Notes: generated by a model not told the origin, from the sequence alone. Numbered from the stretch's first letter, positions 23,820 through 36,510 are shown. The stretch: 64,000 nucleotides of DNA from Strongylocentrotus purpuratus (GCF_000002235.5 NW_022145545.1:1553501-1617500); one strand, 5' to 3'. Translations and numbers: made by a program.

Positions 23820-25098
23820 TTACTTATCCTTAATGGTGTGTCGAGTATACTCTATACCCACGTTGAATAACCACGGGAATTACAGTTGATATTATCGTAA
23901 TTATTATCAGGAAATATAATTCCTCCCAGTAGACCGGAATCAACGTGGAGAAACCGTCAATGAGGCCATATAGAAAACAGCTTAGTCAAAAATTCTTGAG
24001 AGCGAGGGAATAAGGAATGGAATAATAACCGCGCAATTTAATTTCTGAAAATAGGGGAAAATGTTCCATTAAAGGTCGGGTGACATCCACATATAAGTTG
24101 ATTCCTGTTGATGTGCAGGGCTACATACAACTCATATTTTGTTATTCAAACATCTAAATATAATTTTCTCAGACCTGCTAAGCTCCACCATAAAAAAATT
24201 GCTCCAGATCTCATTCACCTTGTGACGTAAGGGGAGGGGGGGCGATACCGTAGCTGTATTTTGATATAAAGTATATTATAATATTTAAAGTGATTAATAT
24301 TATTTATATATGAATATTGAAATTAAATATACAGTCATTAATGAGATCGTGTGATCATATAGTTAAATTTAAAAGTATATGATTTATTGTTTTTTAGTTT
24401 AGTGTTGATTCTATAAAGATTAAGTTTAAATTATTAATATGACTTACTCGGTGATTAATGAGTAATGTGTAATTTGAAGTTTGTTCAAATGATTTATGCT
24501 TGATGTATAGGCCTATACTTTGGAACCATGTAAAAAGAAATCCATTTATCTGGACAATAAAATAAATCAAATCAATCAAATCAACTGTACATATTTGGAG
24601 TATTCTCAAAAACGGTAATAAACATGACAGAAATATGCATGTACAATTTCTCACTGAACTATGAAAAGATTAATGCGGGAAATGCGATCGTTTTCTACTT
24701 TTAAAAGTACAATGTTTTGAAGAATCTTAATGCCTATTCTACACAAAATAGAGCACTTGACATTCTTCTATTTTAAACTCTTTAACTTTTATCTGTTCAT
24801 CTACTGAGCTAACAATATGTTCCAATATCCTTGGAATATATTACCTATCCTTAATGATGTGTCGAGTATTTTTATTCCCACATTGAATAGCCGCGGGAAT
24901 TACAGTTGACATTTTCGTAATTATTTTAAGGACAAATAATTATCCCCGGTAGACCGAGATCATTATAAAGAAACCATTACTGAGGCTTTAAAGAAAAAAG
25001 TTTGGTCGAAAATTCTAGAGAGCGAGGGAATGAGGGAACCAGAGGGATGGATTAATGCTAGTGCAATTTAGTTCTTTGAGATAGGCAAAACGTGTTCA
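23820..25098. repeat. Direct repeat pair about 1 kb apart
   Basis: Copies at 23820-24066 and 24838-25098 share tatccttaatg-tgtgtcgag, cgggaattacagttga, cgtaattatt and gagagcgagggaat. Clearly homologous but diverged with indels. The 770 bp between them has no frame resembling retrotransposon proteins. Confidence 0.85.
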
Positions 25099-25436
25099 AA
25101 ATGTGTTTTTTGTCATGTATGACGTAGCGATGGGTGTATTACATAATTTTTTTTTTGCAGCCAGGTCTAAGAAATGAGGCAACTACCTTTGCAAATATAC
25201 CTAACACAGTACGCCTCCATGAGCAGGCCTAATTTGATGTTTATTCTACATCATTAGGGATAGTAAACAATGAAGCATTATCCATTAAGAGGATGATTTT
25301 GGATGATAATGATGATGATGATAAGATGCAAATATTTTATTTGCTTGATTCTCAAACTTGAAGCCCTGCAACAATTGTCATCTCGTTAATCAATTGTTCG
25401 ATATGCCACTGCCAACTCTCCTTCCCCGCTTTTTGT

Positions 25437-25461
25437 GTGGGTGGGGGGGAGGGGGGGGGGA
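25437..25461. repeat. G-rich tract
   Basis: Interrupted G-runs (G7, G10) on the plus strand. Confidence 0.9.
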
Positions 25462-26156
25462 GCTCAGTCAGAAAAAACATGCTGGTATCCGATTTTCTAT
25501 TTTAGGAACTTCTAGGGTTTTGTTTTTTTCATTTTTATTAACACAATTCGTCTTTAAAATATAAATGGTTTGATCAGAAACCTAACTCGTTAGCTGTAGT
25601 ATTCTCCTGAAGGAAAATCAATGTAAATGCCAGTCGAATATTTTCAATACACTAAAGTTTTGAGCGTATACTCAGCATAAATCCACTTCGCGTTCTCCAA
25701 AGTTCAGACTAGCAAACTTGTATTGGGCTTTGCCTGGTGTTCTAATAATAACCACCGTCCAATATAATATCTCACAACAAATTTTAACCAATTCGCATTC
25801 ATACCTTGAAGCAGAACACTTAACGGCGACGCGATCCCAAACAGCCTTCGTCGAAGTGCCCCGTTTGTTTTAGCGATTGTATTACCGGCTCAAAATTCTC
25901 TTCTTGATCATAATTCTTGTCTTCTCCGAATACATACATGATAAAGCTAAGGGAGTAAGTGATACCTTGCCAGACGTGCGCTGCAATGATTTAACACGTT
26001 TGGTGTACTTGAGCCCAATATCCATAAATCAATGCAACCTATCCTGTGTTCCATTTTTGTGCCTATATTTTTGGTATTCGATGCGAGCTCTAATCTTGGC
26101 GGCCGACTGTTTACGAGGCTTTTGCTGGTGGAGCTTATTACATACTACATCATGAA

Positions 26157-26520
26157 CAGAGAGAGATGGGGAGAGATTGGAGAGAGGGAGAGAGAAATGA
26201 GAGAAAGAGGAAGAAAGAAAGGGAAAGAGGGGGTAGAATTAGAGGTATGATAAGAAAGTGATTGTGCGTGTTTGTGTATGTGTGCGTATGTTTATGTGTG
26301 AGAGAGGAAATAGGGAAAGAGAAAGAGGATAGAAAAGGAAAGAAGGTCGGGGGATAAGTGACAGACATAAAACACGGCATGGGCTTAGGAAATATTCGCA
26401 TGAATGACGAAACAATTTATTCATAAATTATCGAACGTCACGGTCTCGTGAATAAACTATGAGGTCCATGGTGGAAGAGAGAGAGAGAGAAAGAGATAGA
26501 GAGAGAGAGAGAGAGAGAGG
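26157..26520. repeat. GA, GT and GA microsatellite cluster
   Basis: GA-rich 26157-26236, GT-rich 26264-26302, GA-rich 26305-26345 and (GA)n 26474-26520. Confidence 0.92.
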
Positions 26521-27016
26521 GTTTACCAGAAAGAGATGGACACGGAGAAATAGAAAGTGGGAAAGAGACTGAGAGGTAGACCGATAGGGGAAGAGAGTGA
26601 GAAAGTGGGAGGACTTGAAACGTGAAAAGACGGAAAGAACTCGAAAGCTGTTAGATGGAAAAGTCACATACCCGAGGCCTAAAAATAAAAGATGTTGTAT
26701 TGTCCTTTGAGACCGATAACAACAAACTTGAAATCTACGGTCGGCTTAAAAAAAAAATTACCGGTTTTTTTAAGAAAAAATATATCGAAGCATTCAAAAC
26801 TGAGAAATATCAACCCAAAGAGGAAGAGAAAAAAGTAGGAAAAAGAGGTAAAAAAGAATTCCGACCGACCGACCCATGTTTTGGCACCTACAACTGTAAA
26901 GGGTAATACAACTTGCTTTTCTTTTTTAGGCCTGACATGGCAATATATAACACTTAATGGTTTTTCATAGTAGATTCATGAATATACACTACGGGGTTCA
27001 TGATGACAAGGAGAAC

Positions 27017-27145
27017 GAGAGGAGAGAGTGGACGAGAGACAGATAGAGTGAGAGGGGGAGAGAGAGAGAGAAAGAGGGGAGAGGGAGAGAGAGAGAAAGA
27101 GAAAGAGAAAGAGAAAGAGAAAGAGAAAGAGAAAGAGAGAGAGGT
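27017..27145. repeat. GA / GAAAGA microsatellite
   Basis: (GA)n followed by a regular run of six-base gaaaga units at about 27095-27141. Confidence 0.93.
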
Positions 27146-27254
27146 GGATTACACTTATTACCGAGAGCAAAATGGAAATGTTAAGGGACGTGTGCCTCAA
27201 ACAGAACGAGGTGAGCGAGGTGGCGAAGCAAAAGGTAGCAGCAGTTCGCGTGCC

Positions 27255-27268
27255 GTTTCCATGGGAAC
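27255..27268. promoter_or_regulatory. Candidate X-box (RFX-type site)
   Basis: gtttccatgggaac fits the RFX X-box form GTYNCC-AT-RGNAAC as two half-sites with a two-base spacer. It lies in intron 1, about 2.2 kb downstream of the start codon. Motif match only; relevant because vertebrate ADCY3 is a ciliary protein and RFX factors drive ciliary genes. Confidence 0.4.
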
Positions 27269-27989
27269 ATAGTCTTTGCAGTATCGATGACACAATATCG
27301 CATGTTCCGTGACATCGTTTCCCTTACTGCGGCTCTCGTTAAAGCGAAATTTAAAACAGGTAGGATGACTAGCCCTTCTGTTTACCTGATTCTTCATGTT
27401 CACCTGTTGCACATTTGTTTGTTTTTTAAATAGACAGGAGTGGAGGAGAAGGTAAAGAATGGTGTATTGTAGTAACAAAATAAGTGTAAATGATTATTTG
27501 AGGTTAAAGTTAATCTTGAGCTCTGGTATGGGAATCATATGTCGAGAGAACATGGCTATAATTCATTCCGGATTATTTATCCTGCGGTAGATTGATTATT
27601 TGAACCAATACAATAAAAACAAACTCACAAAAACTTGCTGGAAATCATCTGCAATAAAAACCACAACTTTCATGACCTGTGTTAAGCACATAGTGTCGGG
27701 CCTACCTGCCTTGTTTTCCTTATCTTTCTATGCTCATTACTCAGCCCCTCTACATTTTCTACCAAAATCGTTTGGCGCATGTCATTTATTTGTAATCTTG
27801 AACATTCAGTGTACGTTTTGTTGGATGCTGTGATTATCAGAACTCAAGCTTATCTTTAAGAGGCTTGCTTCCAGTCTCTTTTTAAAATATAATATTCCCA
27901 GGATGGTTCTATTTCTTTAGATTTTCATTTGATCCGAGGTCCTTTAAAATCTATTTTCAGAAGAAAAAAAAACTTTATCCCAGCCCTGC

Positions 27990-28110
27990 ACTAAGGTCAT
28001 TTAGCGATACGTTAATCTACATTTGCCATTCTTTACCCAGTTGTAAATGGGTACCTTTTATGCTTGAGTGCTAGTTACTTTGGAAGCTGGCTAAAACCAG
28101 GGTAATAATG
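27990..28110 (+). mobile_element. SINE core fragment
   Basis: Contains gatacgttaatctacatttgcc, acccagttgtaaatgggtac and ccagggtaataatg from the SINE core, without a recognisable head or A/T-rich tail. Confidence 0.65.
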
Positions 28111-28813
28111 TCTAACCGTCAAGAGAGTTACTGGATGACGGATAAGAAACCATTATTGATGTCCGTCGAACGGTGTGAGCTCGATGGTCTCACAAAATAA
28201 CTTATTGGCACCTCTCACAGAAAGGGGTGGCACTTAACCTTTAATGGATTACTCTTCAAAAGTGTATCTCCATGGACTACACTGTTGTCCATAAAGTTTA
28301 ATTAATTTTTGTTCACCTCTTTTCTCAATTGCCATTGCGACAATATGGTTTATTCTTTATATATAAAGTTTAAATCTTCTAACAACTTTATTGATCAACT
28401 CCTCTAACTCAATCCAATAAAGTTCTGAAGATATAAGACTGTATCTATCAATGATGAACAATATTGTCGAAATCACTTCATAAAACGAGGTAAGGAAAAT
28501 TATTCAAAACTTCAAGACAACAGTGTACGTAGGTCAAACGAGGGAAGTACAAGGCAAGCTTATCTAATAACACATTGGACAAACTCCACTTATTAAAGCA
28601 ATTGTTCTGGTTATTGGAAGGAGGTAAGTTCTGATTAAATTTTGCAAAGGAGGGGCATGGACTACAAGAAAAAGCTTCCGCTGATTAATACGCCCCCCCC
28701 CCCCTGCATGACAAAAATGTAATTTTCGAAACATGTTGTCTGCTTATAGAGAAAGAAGAAGCTCAAAGTCATATCACTATCACAAACTCTCTAAGCAGAT
28801 GGAATGTGCTTAC

Positions 28814-29482
28814 CTGTTCAGCCATGTATTCTTTGTTAGCCAAGGAGAGCAACCCGACCATGAGGCAATGTACGGTGATGGCAAAAGTACTGAGGAGGAT
28901 CATGGCTCCTAAAGGCACAGGTAACATGGTGAAAGAGGCAAATATGAAAAACACTTGCCAGCCAGCCCCATCACTCGGCATCAGCGGCTGATAATATAGA
29001 CCCAAGTCCACGAAGGACTGCGCGCATACCAGACTCCATATAAGGTATGGCATGACGCGCGTAAGCGACCAGTCCGAGATGAGGCGATAGCGCGATAAGG
29101 AGAACAGAATCAAGTTGGTGACGGCACAGATCGCCATGATGGAGATAGCGATGACGCGGCTAGGGATTGCGCGATCAAGATAGTAGATGATTAATACGAC
29201 GACGTCGAAGAAGAAAGAGAAGGCGATCATGACGGGGAGCGTCTCCAGGCGACGGCGGACGAAGAATTTCTGATACGATGTTTCCATGTCACTAGAATCA
29301 AAGGCGCGGTGGAAGGGGTTGTATCGTCGGGTTCGTGGTTTCTTCCCTTCCGTGTCACGCTTGCCGTACGCCTTAGCAACAAGCTCCGTGTCCATCACGG
29401 TGCTGAGCTCGATGTCGGGTGAGACGCTCCTCACCATCGGCTGTGTCGAGCCGCTGCTCGAGCGTTTCTTTAGAAGACCCAT
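28814..29482 (-). CDS. ADCY3: ADCY3 exon 1: N-terminus and membrane helices M1-M5
   Basis: Encodes residues 1-223. The start ATG at 29482-29480 sits in a good vertebrate-like context (A at -3, G at +4). Residues 1-75 are hydrophilic, basic and serine-rich, as expected for a cytosolic tail. Hydrophobic stretches at about 81-101, 109-128, 141-161, 174-192 and 193-214 fit M1-M5. The GWQVFF stretch near residue 174 and LPVPL near 187 resemble the corresponding type 3 segment. The donor chosen is CAG|gtaagc (exon ends at 28814), a strong site, phase 0. Reading through it adds 14 codons containing LLREF before a stop; human type 3 has LLRE at about this point, so a weaker downstream donor cannot be excluded. 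Local CpG content is higher than in the surrounding introns. No in-window upstream coding exon is needed. Confidence 0.92.
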
Positions 29483-29880
29483 CGTGATCGAGTGACCGTA
29501 CGACTACTACAATACAATATGAACGATGAGGTTGATGATCACGAACTTCGGTTACGAGTCTGCTGGCCGAAAAATGCTTGTCATGAATTCGAAGTGAACA
29601 TGATGACTTTTCAAGAACCGATGTCTGCTAAAGTAGTTCCGTAATTGATCCTTTTAGTCAATTAGATTCCCATATCCAGCTCATTACATTATGCCATTAA
29701 CGGTATTTGGTATCGTCTGTTAATTTCGAAAACGGATAGCGACATAATTGGAGACATCTTGAGCTATGGAGTGGTTCCCTTCACAGAGCCGAAGATTTAT
29801 CCTCCGATTATTTCCATAGTGACATACCACCGTCGCCGAGTTCCAAGATTATTTTTCCAGAAGCGAACGAAGCAAGATGA
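29483..29880 (-). promoter_or_regulatory. ADCY3 5' UTR and proximal flank
   Basis: Sequence immediately upstream of the start codon. I see no canonical TATA box. A CCAAT pentamer on the minus strand lies at 29747-29751, about 265 bp upstream. The transcription start cannot be placed from sequence, and a non-coding upstream exon is possible. Confidence 0.4.
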
Positions 29881-32027
29881 TGGCGGCTGCTAAAGATGTT
29901 CGAATCGACCAGCACGGTAAACTGCCAGTAAACTGCTCTGTGCGGCGTATTTGAATATCCCCAGTAAAGCCGATATGATGCGAGTGTATGGGTGACTCAC
30001 CAGAAAAGAAGAATATTTTGGGGGCAAATTAACAGAGAGAAGTATTTCCTTTGCTATCTTCCCTTGTCCTTCGGAAAATCATCGAAACGTGCAGAATGAT
30101 TTTCTGCAAAGAAATACTCGATAAGGCTGATCTTTCGTGCTTTTAGGATTCAGATCCCACAATGTCCTTTTGTCTGTCTAAATCAAATACGTAGCAAGTT
30201 GTATTCGCTGTAGGTGACCTGGAAGAAGATAAAAACAAAGTAAGAATGTTATGTTCAAACTCATCCTGAAAATCAGTACTATAATTGGTCCTAAACCGAT
30301 TCAATATACGACTTAAATGCGACATTTTGAGTTTCCCTAGATCAATTTCATGTCCACCTTTGGAAACTACATGTGGTATTGATAAGAAATTTAGAAAAAC
30401 ATTAATGTCCATTGTAACATTCCCTACACAATCACGTGTTGAAGTTTTATCTTCATCACGTTTTAATTACTATTGCTTTCAAGATGAAAGTGAATAATGC
30501 TAAAATCGGTTTCATTATTCAAGATAATGGTCCCCATTTTAAATACTTGACATTTCACAAGCCAATGAATGTGTCAGGTTTAGACTTCTTTGATTTATTG
30601 ACATTCTGTATAATGTTGGTATTATATTTCAATAGTTTAAGTTCACATTGCATAAACGAACGAGACAATAGTCGGCAAAGAATTGGAAATCCTATAGTAT
30701 TATTTTATTTATTTATTTCTGATATTTAGACAGGTTGACTCATTATCACCAATAATAGTGGTCTTCCATGAGGCCCTGTTAAACATAATGAGGAAAATAG
30801 TTATAAAAAAAACTAATAACAAATTCATGAACATAAATGAACTCACTTTATCCCTTTATCACTTTGGTTATCCCGAAACACTCGTAAAATAATTCTCTGA
30901 ACATCATTTTTCTCCACATCAACTTGATGTTTACATGCAAAATATCAGCCAGCTACATGAATAATATATAAGAAATTCGACTTCTTGATTATCATAATGT
31001 ACACTCAATAATTTATAACGGCGCACTCTATGTCCCATATAAATGCTTTTAATTTTAAATTTCCCTTTTTTAATAATGAGGCGATTTTTTTTTATCAGGT
31101 TTATGAAATGCATTGGGGCTATATTTCACTGTCGCAAAACTTACTGTGCACCGATTATGCTTATAGTTTGTATGCGAGGGACGTTTGTTTTTCTTTCTTT
31201 ATGTCTTTCTTTACCTTTTTTTTTCTTTGTTCGTTTTCCGTTTCTCTTTCCCTTTTCCTTAAGGTAAGTTAAGGCAAGTTAGATAAATCTGGAGACTTAG
31301 ACTGTAGCCTAATGAGCATGAATCCATATTAAACATTTGGGGAGGAATATTTTAAACGGAAAATCGACCCCTCATAGCTCAGGTAGATCAATAAGGTGAG
31401 GCAGAAAAGTTTTCTAAACGATTACGAATAAAGATTAGAAGGAAATATGAAAGGTTATGAATGTGTGCAGTCGACACCAGTTCTCACTTAGGTCATGATT
31501 TTGCAACGCCATTCAAGGAGAACTGCAAATTATTTGTGAGCATTAGAATCTTAAAAAGAAAAAAATATCCCCTTTCCAAATTTCACGATTCCGTGTTGCA
31601 ATTATCACTTGGAAGAAAGGAACTGTTAATACTCATTTTATTTGTCGTTGGCAAATAGGTCAATTCAAATAACTTCTTCATAAATTGTATCGTATACCAC
31701 TTATTGCTTCCATGATCATTTTGATCTACGCTTTCAAAATTCCCCTCCTCTCGAATTTGAAGGTGGAGCAAATTAGTTTTTATTAACATTATGACCGTTA
31801 TTTTATACTGTACTAAATGGAAATATAATGACTCAGGTGGAATAGTACATAATATGTATCTTGAAGTATTATTTATAAATCTGATAGGAAATAAATGTCT
31901 TACTCTTCACTCACAAACAATGTCTCTAGAGAAGCTAAACTTTCTATGTATATGCAGGTGTTTGTGAGTATGGGTATATAATTATATCCATGTATGTATG
32001 TGTATTAATATCACCATTGTTTTTGTT

Positions 32028-32093
32028 TTTTGTGTGTGTTTGTGTGCGCGCGCGGGTGTGTGTGTGTGTGTGTGTGGGTGTGGGTGGGTGGGT
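32028..32093. repeat. GT/GC alternating tract
   Basis: TGTG grading into GCGCGCGC and back to (TG)n then GGGTG units; a classic potential Z-DNA sequence. Confidence 0.93.
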
Positions 32094-33839
32094 CAAATGT
32101 GTGAGTGTATACATACAGGTGCTCTGCAAAAAAAAATAGGAAAAGGTACAGTCGCCTATTATGCTTCTTGACATATTCATAATTCCGCATTTAATTTATT
32201 ATTTTGTTGAGTAACCTTGCTTGTAATACGATCACGCCAATATTTCCAACAATCATAATATATCAAAACCTTAATAGATTAAAGCAATGGCGTGACCTGC
32301 ATTATGCTTTTATAACATGAATTCATTACCATACCATCATGATCAGTGAAGTCAATAATTGACACGATTAATATATATTGCTGGGCTTGCTTCCCTACTG
32401 GCATTTCTATCAAATACACCTACAAGAACTTCTCATGCAAGAACGACTTACAAACAAACCAATACAAACTTATCATCGCATCACTATTCTAGCTAGTTCA
32501 ATAAAATGAGGCTTTGCTAATGCAAGAATAATTTGTAAGTTTACATGCACAGTATTATTATTATTATATAAATTATTTACATAATTATACTATTTCTGTT
32601 CAGTCATGATTCTATTTTGATAACAGAAGCATGACAGAAAGGAAATTGCTAGATGTCCTTGATTCGCTGCAACAAAAGGATTTCAAATGAAAATTTAACG
32701 AACGTATCGTCACGGTGCAATTACAATAATGAATATGAGTAGAAGCTTCAAACAACCTGCTTGATATAGGATATTTTAGCGTTGGGGGAGGGGTGGGAGA
32801 TAAATTCAGTATTGCTAGATCAAAATAGCGAGGACAGAAGTAACCGCTGGATGGAAACGTTGCATTGTATTCTGAGCTAGTTAAATACATAGATTAAAGA
32901 TGTTATCAAAATGGGATAAATGAAAGGTAAGTCATGTTAAATAAAGTAAATGCTAAATTGTCAGAAATATGATGTCAAGATTGTGAACCTAAATGCCTTT
33001 ATAGTAATGTTCATCAAACCGAACGTTTGAATTTTATTTCCAACCAATCGATAATTGTTCACTATTTATTAAAGAATGTATATCAACGAACGAAAGATTT
33101 CCCAGGTTCGTCCCATATTCTTATAAGCTGAAAATGGAGTATTTTATGGTAATTGCACGTAACAAGAGGTGTTGGTGATACTTGATGCTCTAAAATCTTC
33201 TTCCTTTTTGTCAACAATCACGATCTCTTCGTAATTACGATAAATGCTTACAAGAAAAATAATTGTTAAAGTAATTACCATCAAGTGAATAAGACCAGGC
33301 ATCGGCAAGCGCTTTAATTTATAATAAAACTCAAGTAGAAATTGAGCAATTGACCAGTATTAAATCTATTGAATGCTCACCAGTCAGTCCCGGTTATCAG
33401 ATTAAGTTGTCTTTTTTTAATTCAATTATAGAGGTGAACGTACATCATTTTGAAGAAGCCGTGAGATTTAACATTCACATACTCATTAAAATGGTCAATT
33501 ATTATACCAACATGTTAATGGTTTACGATGAATACACAGAAGTATGTAATAAAGACGTCACCAACGAAATATTACTACAGATATTAATTAGATTATTTCA
33601 AGATTGTGTGACACAAAATCACCTCTGAGTTCATTGTCAACTAACCATCAATATCATTATCGACTATTTACATAATCATGATAGTTATACCACAAACATG
33701 TCCATGAAATATATGTCAGCCGAACCACAGTTAGTACATTGCTCTTTTTTCAACTTGAAACAGATTATCACTTCATTCAAGTGGTAATCTTATTAGGAAC
33801 TGTACGCATTATATTATATTTAAATGAAAAGTCAACCAG

Positions 33840-33985
33840 TTACCCATTAACCACACCTGGGTTGAATGTGGCAAAATTATATGTTGATTAATGGCTTGCC
33901 AAAGGACGTTAGTGATGTGGCAGGGATTCGAACTTTTATGATCCACAGTCCGGTGACCTGTCCACTAAACCATAACATCTCTACT
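33840..33985 (-). mobile_element. SINE fragment, reverse orientation
   Basis: On the minus strand it reads ggttcgaatccctgcc-type B box, then ccaaaggacgtt complement of the core and acccaggtgtggttaatggg-like sequence. Head plus core, without tail. Confidence 0.7.
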
Positions 33986-34699
33986 TCTATCATTTAGTTA
34001 CATGGAAACACAATCAAATTACTACATCCATTACATATAACTTCCAGTCAATTTAGTTATAAACCAGCTCCTAGGTATAGAAAAGGTACACCTTTAGAAT
34101 ATAAGCATCTAGCATTCTGTCTCCATCGTCGAACAAATTCTAGACTAAAGGAAAAATAGATCGGCATGTAGATGAATTGTTTTATTACCAATCTGTACAT
34201 AGCTCCATACTGGTATCCAACACTTACTTTTCACTTAATAGTGGTCGGTTCAGTAAACCAGAGTATCCTTTATATATCAGGCGAAAATGGGTATTCCTGA
34301 AACGCTGGCATGATTATGTCTGTCTCCATGCGATAAATCCACTTGACTTTATCTCAGTATCTATGTGACGGGTTAGATATATTCGATGTCGTGCAAAAAG
34401 CAGAAAAGAAACAGTGGAATTGCTGTTTAGCGCCGGATCAGCGATGTGAATTTTAGATACCTTGTATAAAGTGTCTGGCAAGAACGTCCTTTGAAAAAAG
34501 TGACAAGCTTTGGACTTTCGTGTAAACATCCATAGTTGATGAGTCCAAAGGCAAATGATACTTCCATTAACAGCACACAATATATAAACCACTATAACAC
34601 TATCCACTATTTGCATACCTCTTAAAGTAACGGTTGTTTACACTGAGCGCTCCTGATGCGCCTACATTGTCTTTAAAATGGATCTCTCGCTCTTTCATT

Positions 34700-34965
34700 T
34701 ACCGGCTGAAAAAACTAATGAAAGTGATGAGTGGTGCTGCAGCGCGCCGTTATAAGAGCGCACATTATGCGAGAGTAGAAATAATTGGCACGATATACCG
34801 GTGGTGTTTTTCGCCAGCCGAGCCCGCCGGCTTCTCCGTAGTGACGCGATGCGTTGCTATCTACGCCAGCAACCAGTGCCATAAGTCGTCTGGAGCAGTT
34901 AAAATGGGGGAGTGTGTAAAGGCAAAAAAGGCTATAGCGATTGATCCCGCGATTGATACGCAATT
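34700..34965. other. CpG-denser block, unassigned
   Basis: A 265-bp block with many CpG and GC-rich words (gcagcgcgccg, ccgagcccgccgg, gacgcgatgcg) in an AT-rich setting. Both strands are open across most of it (111 and 82 codons), which follows from the composition. No protein family recognised; a promoter, enhancer or exon are all possible. Confidence 0.4.
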
Positions 34966-36459
34966 ATAAAGATATTATTCAATTGTTTCCAGCCTGTGCA
35001 CAACTTGAATAAATATACTTTGATATTTACTATCCTAATTAAAGCAGTTGTATAACAATACTGCTAACCACCACCCCATCCCCTCCCCTTGCGTCCTCAT
35101 TATAATATCAGCATTATAAAGACAGCTTTCACTCGCGATCACTAAAACATTCATGGCTGATTAAATTTCGAAGGACAGATTCTACGAAAATGATCTCGTT
35201 TGTTGTCCCCGGTTGCATGTTGTATTATCATGCCTCCAGGTTGCATTGTACATTATCTTTATTCATCCAGGTTGCATTGTTTGGAAACGTCATTTAGAGA
35301 ATTCTTCAGCTTAAAAAATTAACGCATCTTTGTACTATTTTGTCAATATCCAAGCTAAATGTGAGTGTCTTTATACATATATTAATTATTATGTGCTACG
35401 AAAACATTAAATTTATTCAAATAATAAATTGGCAGAAGTAACGTGCTAAATGAATCTTATTTCGTGGTTTATGCCATCAGTGCTACTCAACATTACGAAA
35501 CAGTTATGAAAATACGTGAATTCTTTAACCTTGAATGTCAGGAAGATCTCTACAAAAATTCAAAGACGTGTGGTCAGCGTTAAAACTAATTTTTATGTTC
35601 CCAAATTGTCCAAAATCATAGATATCCAAAGTAGATGAATAATTCCAAATGATTTTCATAATATATATCTTTGCTTACGGACACGAACTCACGATTTGGG
35701 ACAATTTTTCAAAAATTATTTACGAAAGTTACAAAGTACATTTAAACATTTCGGTTAATGTAAATGATAGAATGAAGGCATTACAAAGACATCCGTCTAA
35801 AACTGTCTTCAAAGTATTGATGTTTAATAGCTATATTACATGGCGATGACGTGAATTATGTTTCCAAGACTCACACTATGTCACAAAATCTGTTATATTT
35901 TGCGCGGTACAAGATAACATGTATATCAGTCAATGTATGCTGTGTTCGGATACACAATAAACCAACAAAAAGACATTCTGTACATAAGCATATTCCAGTA
36001 ATCAAAAACAACTTTTCTGCATCAATAATTACACTTTGTCTAGATTGTACATTTTTACAACATTTTTAAAAGCTATTATATATTTTATGCTCTAATCCCA
36101 TCGTTTTTCAGTCAACTTTACCTCGAATCATAAAATTGATAGCAGTTCATGATTGTGGCAGTTAACCACTCAATTAAATAGGATAAAAATACATAGTATG
36201 GCGCAGAGTCGCTGTAAATATCGCGATCCGTGGCGCCACTTTATAGCTCTATTACAGTCCCTACACAAGCTCCATCAATTCCGGCATATCCCTGTGCAGA
36301 GCCCCTCGAGTATTTTGACATTTTCACTGGAGCGCGGTTTCTCTGTATTGATATAGCGTCGTTTGATATCATTCTGGCTGCTGTCTGCACGCATTCATGC
36401 ATTTGCCACGGACGGAACGAAATGATGAGAGTGAAAATATAAACAAAACAAAAAAAAGG

Positions 36460-36460
<1 letters not shown>
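34966..36460. other. Intergenic, no gene recognised
   Basis: AT-rich. Contains three short degenerate units of ccaggttgcattgt at about 35209-35282 and nothing else I can assign. Confidence 0.6.

Positions 36461-36467
<7 letters not shown>

Positions 36468-36506
<39 letters not shown>
36468..36506. repeat. GA microsatellite
   Basis: Nearly perfect (GA)n, about 19 units. Confidence 0.97.

Positions 36507-36510
<4 letters not shown>

Larger units (their letters stand above)
22519..28813 (-). other. ADCY3 intron 1
   Basis: About 6.3 kb. Holds a diverged direct repeat pair (23820-24066, 24838-25098), GA and GT microsatellites at 26157-27145, an X-box-like palindrome (27255-27268), a SINE fragment (27990-28110) and a C-tract near 28690. 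Stretches 22850-23800, 25120-26150 and 27290-27980 show nothing I can assign. Confidence 0.82.
186..29482 (-). other. ADCY3: Adenylyl cyclase type 3-like gene, 5' part (seven exons, 3' end outside window)
   Basis: Gene-level span from the start codon to the last exon in view. Membrane adenylyl cyclases convert ATP to cAMP under G-protein control, using two six-helix membrane blocks and two cytosolic catalytic halves, C1 and C2. The seven exons join in phase (669, 150, 119, 112, 128, 159 and 145 nt) to 494 residues covering N-terminus, M1-M6 and C1a. Type 3 is favoured over other classes by the linker around YLCAI (exon 2), LPKHVADAM (exon 3), [16 protein letters not shown] (exons 3/4) and [14 protein letters not shown] followed by RVHISQ (exons 6/7). 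Intron sizes, in transcript order, are about 6.3, 1.7, 16.3, 0.7, 0.8 and 2.1 kb. The C1b linker, M7-M12, C2 and 3' UTR must lie left of position 1. Family assignment is secure; the type 3 label is by sequence recall and would be settled by a tree. Confidence 0.92.
29881..34600. other. Intergenic, no gene recognised
   Basis: AT-rich. Apart from a GT/GC tract at 32028-32093 and a reverse SINE fragment at 33840-33985, I see no repeat family or gene. The longest open frames (about 90-100 codons) show no motif I recognise. Confidence 0.65.

Noticed and set aside
23820..25098. Short LTR retrotransposon (direct repeats about 250 bp)
   Set aside because: No TG...CA ends, primer-binding site or polypurine tract seen, and the interior has no gag or pol similarity.
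34634..34969. 111-codon plus-strand frame in the CpG-rich block
   Set aside because: Both strands are open because of composition, and no motif is recognisable.
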